Assembly (NCBI GenBank): GCA_027486895.1
Contig: JAIXOE010000046.1
Span: 1-40,214 of the forward strand
Origin: Sphingomonadales bacterium
Lineage (GTDB): Bacteria > Pseudomonadota > Alphaproteobacteria > Sphingomonadales > Sphingomonadaceae
DNA: 40,214 nt
Direction of reading: 5' to 3'
Of this stretch, positions 34,595-40,214 are shown one piece after another (the stretch's first letter is position 1; the number at the start of each line of letters is the position of its first letter). Position numbers and translations under genes: made by a program. The notes below the pieces were generated by a model. It worked only from the letters and a program-made list of their open reading frames with translations. It ran no database searches and had not been told where the DNA came from.

Positions 34595-35026
34595 TTAACC
34601 TGCATCACATTCAGCCCGCAAAGCGGTCAAGTCGCTATTGAGCCCTGAACGCAGTGCCTTTGCAGCAACGGTTACTTCGACAAGCGTCTGCACACCATTG
34701 AACACGAAGATGTGTCCCGATCCTCCAGCCGGACCTTGATCAGGAGGACAATCGTATATCGCGTCTACCGAGGGAATTGATGCAACGATCTCGTGAATTG
34801 CATAAGCGTCAAAGCTGATTACCTTCGGGCCATCGCCAAAATCAATTTCGAGCCGCCTCTGCAGTGCATCCAACTCGTCCGCTAAACTTGCGTATTCAGG
34901 AAAGTCGAAACCCGCAAGCGGCCACAGCACTTCATCAAATACGATGAACTCATCAAAACGATGACCAAGGTATCCAGGCGTCTCTTCAACCGGGGTATCA
35001 TAGTCATAATCTTCATTATTGTGCAT
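34595..35026 (-). CDS. Unknown 144-residue-type acidic protein, copy 2
   Basis: Second member of the island's duplicated family (see 30874-31308). About half of the residues are identical by hand alignment, including PGYxG, PLAGFDF, ADELDAL, IDFGDGPKVISF and YDCPPDQGPAGGSGHIF. Two ATGs lie side by side at 35029 and 35026; the second is better spaced from GGAGG. It follows the Sir2 gene by 26 nt and is probably cotranscribed with Sel1 and Sir2. The function is unknown; an immunity or adaptor role is possible. Confidence 0.65.
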   Translation of the reverse strand: MHNNEDYDYDTPVEETPGYLGHRFDEFIVFDEVLWPLAGFDFPEYASLADELDALQRRLEIDFGDGPKVISFDAYAIHEIVASIPSVDAIYDCPPDQGPAGGSGHIFVFNGVQTLVEVTVAAKALRSGLNSDLTALRAECDAG

Positions 35027-35052
35027 CATGGCCTCCGGAAATCCTTAGCAGT

Positions 35053-35751
35053 TTAAATCATCATTCCTGCGGCCCATCGCGGAACGACGTCCGTGGCATT
35101 GCCAATCTGGCAGTCGTCGAAAACCGCGCCGCCACCGTGCAATTCCAAGTTTACTAGAACTGTTCTGGCGCCGAAAGAATTAGCCATTTGCACAAAATCC
35201 GCAGCTGGATAAACTTGGCCTGATGTTCCTATGGCAACGAACACGTCGCAAGCTCTCAGCGCTTCATAGATTTTCGGCAGGCTGCGGGGGGTCTCACCAA
35301 AAAACACAATGTCAGGGCGTAGCATGTCCCGTCCACACGACGGACACTCTCGGTCATCTTCCAGCGCATTAAATCTCGGCCCATGATAGCCACAGTCAAT
35401 GCAGTAGGTTGAATTCAGCGCGCCATGCATGTGTATAAGATTATGTGATCCAGCGCGCTCGTGAAGATCGTCGACGTTCTGCGTGACAAGAAGAAAGTCG
35501 CCTCGTCTATGCTCCTGCCAGAAGCCTTCAAGGTCCGCCAGCGCCAGATGGGCCGCATTCGGCTGAGCCTGGGTAGCAAGCAATTTTCGCTCATCGTAAA
35601 ATTGGCAAACACGGTCGGGTGCCCGAGCAAACGCCCCAGGCGTGCATACATCTTCGATCTGGTAGCCGTCCCAAAGCCCCGCTTCAGCCCGAAAAGTTTC
35701 CAGTCCACTCTCGGCCGATATTCCCGCTCCTGTCAGGATCACAATGTTCAT
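35053..35751 (-). CDS. Sir2 family NAD-dependent protein deacylase (CobB type)
   Basis: A 232-residue sirtuin with all key features: NAD motif GAGISAESG from residue 8, TQNVDDLHERAG at 90-101, catalytic His109 (HMHGAL), four zinc Cys (117, 120, 136, 139) and GTSG at 175-178. Tyr52-x-x-Arg55 (FYDER) matches the pair that gives CobB/SIRT5 desuccinylase preference. It is a free-standing enzyme and lacks the effector fusions of known Sir2 defence systems. It starts 6 nt after the Sel1 stop, so the two are coupled. Its place in the island suggests regulation of or by its neighbours. Confidence 0.92.
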   Translation of the reverse strand: MNIVILTGAGISAESGLETFRAEAGLWDGYQIEDVCTPGAFARAPDRVCQFYDERKLLATQAQPNAAHLALADLEGFWQEHRRGDFLLVTQNVDDLHERAGSHNLIHMHGALNSTYCIDCGYHGPRFNALEDDRECPSCGRDMLRPDIVFFGETPRSLPKIYEALRACDVFVAIGTSGQVYPAADFVQMANSFGARTVLVNLELHGGGAVFDDCQIGNATDVVPRWAAGMMI

Positions 35752-35757
35752 GACACC

Positions 35758-38100
35758 TCATTCACCAGCTAGCTCGGCGTCAGCTTGCTGCTGGGCTTCA
35801 TTGAGATCTTCATCGCTCAATCTGGAACAGACATTTTGCCATTCTTGATTGATGAATGCGCTTAGCTGATCATCAAGGTTATCGGTTTGATTAAACGCCA
35901 AAATGAGCCACTTGGCTGCTTCAACAAGGTTGTCTCGGTGTGCATGTTCATCACCGATGAGTGAGTAAGCAAGCATGCATTGTGCTCGCGGGTGCCCTCG
36001 TTTGGCAGCTTGACGATTCCAGTATTCGGCCTGCTCAGCATCCGCTGCTACACCACGACCGGTCATGTACCTAAAGCCGACTTCGTCTTGTGCTTCAACC
36101 ATACCCTTTTCAGCGGCTCGCAGCATCCAAGCAAACCCGGCAGCCTCATCAACGGGCGTTCCCTCTTGTCCGAGCAGAAGCGCCTGTCCGACTAGCAATT
36201 GGCACTGCGCATGCCCTAACTCCGCCGCCTTGAGATACAATTTTAGGGCCTGGGCGAAATCAGGTGCTACACCCATCCCGAATTGAAAAAAACGGCCCAA
36301 GTTAAAGAAGGCCGAGGACTCGCCATGCTCGGCCGCAAACTCGTAGCATTTGCGAGCAGCATCGAAGTCTTGAGCGACTCCCTCGCCATGCTCATAAAGA
36401 GTGCCAAGTGAAAATGATGCGCGCCAGACTCCTTTACTGGCTGCTTCAGCATAATGCGATGCGGCTTCACTAAGATCTTTCTCGACCCCGATGCCATATT
36501 CGTAGCAGTATCCAATTTGCGCAATTGCGGAGGCGGAACCGTTTTCAGCGGCCTTTTTTGACCAATACACTGCTCCCTCTGGATCCCGCAAATCCGGATC
36601 ATGTTGGTCTTGTTTTAGCCTACCTAACTCGCATTGGGCATCAACGTAGCCCATCTTGGCAGCCTGCTCATGCCAAAAGACTGCTTTGACAGAATCTTGC
36701 TCGGTTCCCTGACCCCGTAGAAACATTTTGCCGAGACGGAATTGCGCCATTGGAAAGTGCTGCAAAGCAGCGGCATAGAACCAGTGGGCTGCCTGTTCTA
36801 GATCGCGTTCCAGCCCAATTCCATCTTGGTACATTATGCCCAAGTCGCACTGGGACGCAGCCCAACCTTGCGCTGCAGCCCTCATGTGGAAATCTGCCGC
36901 AGCATCATAATTTTGTGGTACTTGCTCGCCGACCAGGTAAAAATACGCCAACCTTCCCAGCGCGGGGGGATGATCCAGATCCGCAGCCTGAACATAAAGC
37001 TTAAAGGATTTGTTGAAGTCTGCTTCAACACCATTGCCTTCTTCATACATCTCCCCGAGATGGAAAAATGCAGCAGGATTATCTGATCTGCTCCCAGCCT
37101 CAAAAGCGTCAATGGCAGCCTGGTATCTCATCTCATTGAGCGCCTTCAGGCCATTAAGAACCCAGACATCGGACAAATCACCATTTTGGGCGCGGGCTCC
37201 AAGCAATGGGTCTTGTGTATTTTCTGCCAAGTTTTTCCAATGTGCAGATTTCGCCTGATCCACCTCAACACCCTGACCGCTGGCATAGATATTAGATAGG
37301 CTTTGCATTGCCAGCTTGGATCCATTCTCTGCAGCCTGCTGAAACCAGTAGGCTGATTTTTCCAAATCAGAACGGCTAGCGGCATTATTTGCGAGGAGCG
37401 CTGCCAGGTTCTGCTGCGCAGCGACATGCCCCTTTTCTGCTGCGATCGTATAATAGTGCTTAGCGCGCCCTAGGTCACCCGTCATTGCCTCGCCGCGTGT
37501 AATCATCAATGCCAGATTATGCGCAGCAAATTTATCACCTCGGTCTGCGGCCTCCTTATAAAGTCCGGCAGCAAGTTCAATATCGCGAACGGCGTCAGGT
37601 CCAGAGTCGTAATAATAACCTAATCTTTGCTGTGCTTGTGGAACGCCAGCCTCTGCCGCTTGCCAAAACGCAGGAAGAGCCATCTTCATATTAGGATCGC
37701 CCAGCCGACCGTCAGTCAAAAGCTCTCCGACCATTAGAGCGCAATCAGGATCATTCAGATCCTTGCCTTTCATGAAGAACTCCATCGCATTCGAAGGAGA
37801 TTTCGGACAACCGACCCCGTTGAGCTCTATCAACCCGAGCAAATGGTAAGATGCCGCAATTCCGCTGGCTGCCCCTGCCGTTAGCCACTTTCTGGCAAGC
37901 TCAGGGTCATGCTCGACACCTTCTGCCTGAAGATAGATGGAACCCAAGACGTGTTGGGCCAACGGCAAGCCTTCTTCAGCAAGTTCAGTTGTAAGCTGAA
38001 TAGCTTTGTCCGTTTCGCCATCGATAAAGGCTGCACGCGCCGTTTGGTAGCGGTCTATGACTTCCGGCGGATAGTCTTCTGGCTTCAATTGGTCATTCAT
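35758..38100 (-). CDS. Large Sel1-like repeat (TPR-type) protein
   Basis: A 780-residue protein built from about twenty 36-residue Sel1 repeats, each like AxxxYxxAAExGxxxAxxxLGxxYxxGxGVxxD (for example GIGVEKDLSEAASHYAEAAS). There is no signal peptide, so it is predicted to be cytosolic, unlike many Sel1 proteins. Such solenoids are scaffolds for protein partners. ATG 38100 is chosen because GGAGGGG is placed for it; the frame could run 5 codons further. It is the first gene of a unit with Sir2 and the 144-residue copy 2, and diverges from the gene at 38265. Confidence 0.9.
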   Translation of the reverse strand: MNDQLKPEDYPPEVIDRYQTARAAFIDGETDKAIQLTTELAEEGLPLAQHVLGSIYLQAEGVEHDPELARKWLTAGAASGIAASYHLLGLIELNGVGCPKSPSNAMEFFMKGKDLNDPDCALMVGELLTDGRLGDPNMKMALPAFWQAAEAGVPQAQQRLGYYYDSGPDAVRDIELAAGLYKEAADRGDKFAAHNLALMITRGEAMTGDLGRAKHYYTIAAEKGHVAAQQNLAALLANNAASRSDLEKSAYWFQQAAENGSKLAMQSLSNIYASGQGVEVDQAKSAHWKNLAENTQDPLLGARAQNGDLSDVWVLNGLKALNEMRYQAAIDAFEAGSRSDNPAAFFHLGEMYEEGNGVEADFNKSFKLYVQAADLDHPPALGRLAYFYLVGEQVPQNYDAAADFHMRAAAQGWAASQCDLGIMYQDGIGLERDLEQAAHWFYAAALQHFPMAQFRLGKMFLRGQGTEQDSVKAVFWHEQAAKMGYVDAQCELGRLKQDQHDPDLRDPEGAVYWSKKAAENGSASAIAQIGYCYEYGIGVEKDLSEAASHYAEAASKGVWRASFSLGTLYEHGEGVAQDFDAARKCYEFAAEHGESSAFFNLGRFFQFGMGVAPDFAQALKLYLKAAELGHAQCQLLVGQALLLGQEGTPVDEAAGFAWMLRAAEKGMVEAQDEVGFRYMTGRGVAADAEQAEYWNRQAAKRGHPRAQCMLAYSLIGDEHAHRDNLVEAAKWLILAFNQTDNLDDQLSAFINQEWQNVCSRLSDEDLNEAQQQADAELAGE

Positions 38101-38264
38101 AGGGCCCCTCCACACCCTATAATCTCTGGGCGACTTAAAGGCCCAGTGTCAACCGCGACGACGAGAAAAGCATGTCCTAAATTGGCATATCTAATCGATC
38201 GAAACCTTGCGAGAAATTAAGAGAGCCTTAGGCAAGTATTCTGGCAAAAAAAACAGGAGTCCAT

Positions 38265-38810
38265 ATGGCCCTTGAACTACACCACCCTCTATCGCTTTGG
38301 AGGGCACGAGACGCAGCGATTGGTGGCCTGCAAAGCGGTGTAACGGACACCGCAGCCGAACGGGAAATAGAGACCTGGGTGGTCGAACATGGCGAGGCTG
38401 CGTTTTACGAGTTTGGTGACGCCGCGCTAGGAACGATGCATTACTTGGAAGCCGAAGAATCAGAAGTTAGAGATCGACTCGAAATCAACCCAGAAACAGC
38501 GGTCACCGACGAGGATCGTGCGGCCTATTTGCGCCTGAAAGTCGAAGATGCCCGGGCAGAGTTTTATGGACCTTTCCTCGAGGGTTACCCGATCTCAGAT
38601 TGTCTTGGAAACATTGCAGTCTTGGCTGCAAAGTCATACTGTTGCGGCCAAGGCGGCTGGGAGTTCGAATGGTTTGGCTTATTCCCAACGCGAGAAGCCG
38701 CCATCAAAAGAGCGGTTGATCAAGGCTTCTTCATTAACAGCTGGGTGACGGAGGGCAAGCGGATGGATGAGCACACAGATCAGGAGTTAATCGCGTTTAT
38801 CATTGGCTAG
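38265..38810 (+). CDS. Unknown 181-residue protein
   Basis: Not recognised. The N-terminal half is helical and acidic (EREIETWVVEHGEAAFYEFGDAALG, AEESEVRDRLEINPETAVTDEDRAAYLRLKVEDARAEF). The C-terminal half has a Cys pair in KSYCCGQGGWEFEWFGLFPTREAAIKRAVDQGFFINSW. No signal or membrane segment is seen. CAGGAG precedes the ATG. It is transcribed divergently from the Sel1 gene, with 164 nt between them. Confidence 0.65.
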   Translation: MALELHHPLSLWRARDAAIGGLQSGVTDTAAEREIETWVVEHGEAAFYEFGDAALGTMHYLEAEESEVRDRLEINPETAVTDEDRAAYLRLKVEDARAEFYGPFLEGYPISDCLGNIAVLAAKSYCCGQGGWEFEWFGLFPTREAAIKRAVDQGFFINSWVTEGKRMDEHTDQELIAFIIG

Positions 38811-38893
38811 AGATTTTACAGGCGCTGACCCGTATTCACAATCTATTGCGTACGCCATCGAAAAAACGTAAGTGTCGAACGTCATCAAGAGTT

Positions 38894-39009
38894 GGGTCGA
38901 CACCCACGCCGACCTGCCGAACCGGGCAAGGTGGTTTTGCGAAAGCAGATGTGGCTCTTCGGAGCAACGAAGCGGAAGTCGTGTCGACCCTCCGTATGGA
39001 GGTTTTTTT
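38894..39009 (+). ncRNA. Structured leader RNA ahead of the DUF3293 gene
   Basis: GGGTCGACAC (38894-38903) pairs perfectly with GTGTCGACCC (38981-38990). Within the 77 enclosed nt lie three hairpins: ACCTGCC with GGC-A-AGGT, a GC-GAAA-GC tetraloop, and GCTC-TTCG-GAGC. The long stem runs straight into a terminator (38989-39009) that shares 2 nt with it. The layout is that of a riboswitch or attenuated leader, or a small RNA ending at the terminator. I cannot match it to a named class. Confidence 0.6.
38989..39009 (+). terminator. Terminator whose 3' arm is the ribosome binding site of the next gene
   Basis: CCTCC and GGAGG pair around a GTAT loop and are followed by seven T, directly before ATG 39010. 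GGAGG is also the Shine-Dalgarno of the DUF3293 gene, so forming the hairpin would block both transcription and translation. Confidence 0.7.
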
Positions 39010-39438
39010 ATGCCTGTTTCTGAAGTGCCGGCAGAACTGATCGAGGCCTACAAGCGAACGCATTATCTGGTGCACACCAAAGACGGGATCCTCGCACTTC
39101 GTGTCGGCCAGCCGTCCAAGGAATTGGCTAATCTGATCCATGCAGCACGAGCAGTCGGCGGTGCATTCATAACGGCTGAAAATCCTTTCAGCGAGGCTCT
39201 TGCCGCAGACGAGAACAAGGCGCGACAGGCTCTCCTTCGCGAAGATTTGGTTGGCCTTGGGGCGGTGGTTATCGACGGGGCTGGTCAGGGCGATGATCCC
39301 AGTTGGCCCGCCGAGGCCAGCTATGCGGCGATTGGCATCAGCCGGGAGCAGGCGTGTGACCTGGGCCGCAAATATCAGCAAAACGCGATCGTCTGGTTCG
39401 TTGCTGGCGGAACGCCCGAGTTAATCGTGCTCCGCTGA
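39010..39438 (+). CDS. DUF3293 domain protein
   Basis: A 142-residue protein with the DUF3293 pattern: LIEAYKRTHYLVHTKDGILALRVGQPS, then GGAFITAENPFSEALAADENKARQALLREDL, SYAAIGISREQACDLGRKYQQNAIVWF and a final TPELIVLR. The function of the family is unknown. ATG 39010 is set by GGAGG at 38998-39002. The frame stays open further upstream, but that part overlaps the folded RNA and has no family similarity. Expression is probably controlled by the leader and terminator. Confidence 0.75.
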   Translation: MPVSEVPAELIEAYKRTHYLVHTKDGILALRVGQPSKELANLIHAARAVGGAFITAENPFSEALAADENKARQALLREDLVGLGAVVIDGAGQGDDPSWPAEASYAAIGISREQACDLGRKYQQNAIVWFVAGGTPELIVLR

Positions 39439-39461
39439 TTTTCTTAGATAAGGATTAAGAG

Positions 39462-40034
39462 ATGAAAAAAATTTCGCTGATGTCCTGGTCTGACTCCAAC
39501 ATGGCCGGAGACGACTGGACCTGGTTTATCAACCTTACCGTTCGCAAAAACGGTACTTACTCAATCGGCGCCATGCAAACCGCTGTGGATGGTCCGACAT
39601 TCAGGCCGCCGTCCATTTATCCATTGCGCAAAGGCCGGCAAGTTAGAGAGGCTATTGAGCAATTGTTTCTTGATGACCCTCTGTCCGTCGAAGAAATTGA
39701 TTGGTCAGAAATCATTGATGTTCTCACAAATCATTTACCCAAACTGGCGCATGAGATAGAGCAGTCGTTCATTGAGGACTCAATCGCCGATGAGGCGAGC
39801 GAGCGTGAATACGAGGCGCAGAAAAAGCTCGACGCCCCCATCAACGACTGCGTCGATCAAGCCCGATGGCCTTTAAGCCCCATGAGCCATCACATCGGAA
39901 ACCAAATGGATAATGCCAAACGCCGCAAAAGGGTCTTTGACTATGTACGCGACTATTATGCAAAACATAGCCGGTTCCCAGCTGGTAGTCATACCTTGCA
40001 CCAAGACTTCAGGGTCCAATTTCCTGAGGATTGA
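39462..40034 (+). CDS. Unknown 190-residue protein at the island's right end
   Basis: Not recognised. It begins MKKISLMSWSDSNMAGDDW and continues with a small beta-rich part (WFINLTVRKNGTYSIGAMQ), an acidic helical middle (EIEQSFIEDSIADEASEREYEAQKKLD) and a basic C-terminus (DNAKRRKRVFDYVRDYYAKHSRFPAG) that could bind nucleic acid or be a linker. Its ribosome binding site, AAGGATTAAGAG, lies just before the ATG. It starts 23 nt after the DUF3293 gene and may share its transcript. Confidence 0.6.
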   Translation: MKKISLMSWSDSNMAGDDWTWFINLTVRKNGTYSIGAMQTAVDGPTFRPPSIYPLRKGRQVREAIEQLFLDDPLSVEEIDWSEIIDVLTNHLPKLAHEIEQSFIEDSIADEASEREYEAQKKLDAPINDCVDQARWPLSPMSHHIGNQMDNAKRRKRVFDYVRDYYAKHSRFPAGSHTLHQDFRVQFPED

Positions 40035-40093
40035 GTAGAAAAAAGGTTTCCAACAAACCAGTGATCTTTTGATGGTCTGGCCCACCCTACGGG

Positions 40094-40152
40094 CTGGGGG
40101 GATTTGTTCCTGATTGCCACCCCCGACGTCGTCGAAATGGCTAAAACCGGAG
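40094..40152 (+). promoter_or_regulatory. SAM-II-type riboswitch ahead of metK
   Basis: An H-type pseudoknot pattern. P1 is GGGGG (40096-40100) with CCCCC (40120-40124). The loop begins GATTTG and contains ATTGC, and the 3' part holds GGCTAAAA; these are the conserved SAM-II elements. The second helix can form from GCC (40116-40118) with GGC (40139-40141) and TTCC (40107-40110) with GGAG (40149-40152). GGAG is the metK ribosome binding site, so bound S-adenosylmethionine would block translation. This class is typical of alphaproteobacterial methionine/SAM genes. The call is from motif matching by eye. Confidence 0.75.
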
Positions 40153-40158
40153 ACTACC

Positions 40159-40214
40159 ATGTCTGTTTTCAATGGCCTGTTCACCTCGGAATCCGTATCT
40201 GCTGGACACCCCGA
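40159..40214 (+). CDS. metK: S-adenosylmethionine synthetase, N-terminus only
   Basis: The first 18 codons read MSVFNGLFTSESVSAGHP, which is the MetK N-terminus (FTSESVSAGHPDK) carrying the His of the ATP site. MetK makes S-adenosylmethionine from methionine and ATP. GGAG at 40149-40152 is its ribosome binding site and part of the SAM-II-type riboswitch. The gene runs off the window. It is a core gene, so the island should end upstream of it. Confidence 0.93.
   Translation, partial: MSVFNGLFTSESVSAGHP

Larger units (their letters stand above)
22814..40034. mobile_element. Integrated genomic island at tRNA-fMet (right end not identified)
   Basis: The left boundary is the tRNA-Met 3' fragment with an adjacent tyrosine recombinase. 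Inside, nearly all genes are orphans, base composition looks more AT-rich than the flanks by eye, and known housekeeping functions are absent until metK. No conjugation, phage-structural or replication genes are seen. The right limit is set provisionally at the last accessory gene, because no repeat of the 45-nt core is visible before metK. Confidence 0.65.

Noticed and set aside
32051-38894. Shared 14-mer GTCATCAAGAGTTG at 32051 and 38881
   Set aside because: A few shared 14-mers are expected by chance in 40 kb and the flanks do not match.
38872-39009. Upstream extension of the DUF3293 reading frame
   Set aside because: The frame is open, but the DNA forms a paired RNA structure and terminator, and GGAGG is placed for ATG 39010; no family similarity exists upstream.
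22814-40034. CRISPR array, transposase, conjugation or phage structural genes in the island
   Set aside because: Looked for and not seen; only the integrase marks mobility.

Overview
The window looks like the chromosome of a sphingomonad (Alphaproteobacteria, Sphingomonadales; Sphingopyxis/Sphingorhabdus-like). The grounds are a tolA-tolB-pal run, a DUF898-M48 pair, a DUF6356 gene, the imuA-imuB-dnaE2 mutagenesis cassette under an alphaproteobacterial SOS box (GTTC-N7-GTTC), a secreted PD40-amidohydrolase fusion, and a SAM-II-type riboswitch before metK. The species assignment is inference from gene content.

Positions 1-22.8 kb are ordinary chromosome. The order is: end of tolA, tolB, pal (cell-envelope Tol-Pal system); DUF898 membrane protein with M48 metalloprotease; a palindromic repeat; DUF6356, an alpha/beta hydrolase and a TPR protein; a SIMPL protein on the minus strand; gloA-gloB (methylglyoxal detoxification); the minus-strand operon imuA-imuB-dnaE2 (SOS mutagenesis); a phospholipase D/cardiolipin synthase-like protein; a large secreted beta-propeller amidohydrolase; an OmpA-family protein; and a predicted outer-membrane barrel with a COG4705 membrane protein, transcribed away from a membrane-anchored LuxR-type regulator.

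At 22.81 kb there is a clear boundary. The 3' part of an initiator tRNA-Met gene, from the anticodon loop to CCA, lies on the minus strand followed by its terminator. A tyrosine recombinase gene starts about 400 bp further in. This is the classic left junction of an integrative element. From there to about 40.03 kb the DNA is more AT-rich by eye and consists almost entirely of orphan genes: a DUF4258 gene with a 536-residue unknown, a MerR-like regulator overlapping a VIT/vWA gene, a long minus-strand set (Sel1-repeat protein, Sir2 deacylase, a 144-residue unknown and its second copy, a 542-residue unknown, a small serine-hydrolase-like protein), and three plus-strand unknowns, one of them DUF3293.

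The most intriguing non-coding element is a folded RNA of about 115 nt (38894-39009). A perfect 10-bp stem closes several hairpins and is followed directly by an intrinsic terminator whose 3' arm is the ribosome binding site of the DUF3293 gene. The window ends in the first 18 codons of metK, preceded by a SAM-II-like pseudoknot that covers its ribosome binding site. metK is normally core, yet no second tRNA-Met junction is visible before it, so the right end of the island is lost, rearranged or outside the window.
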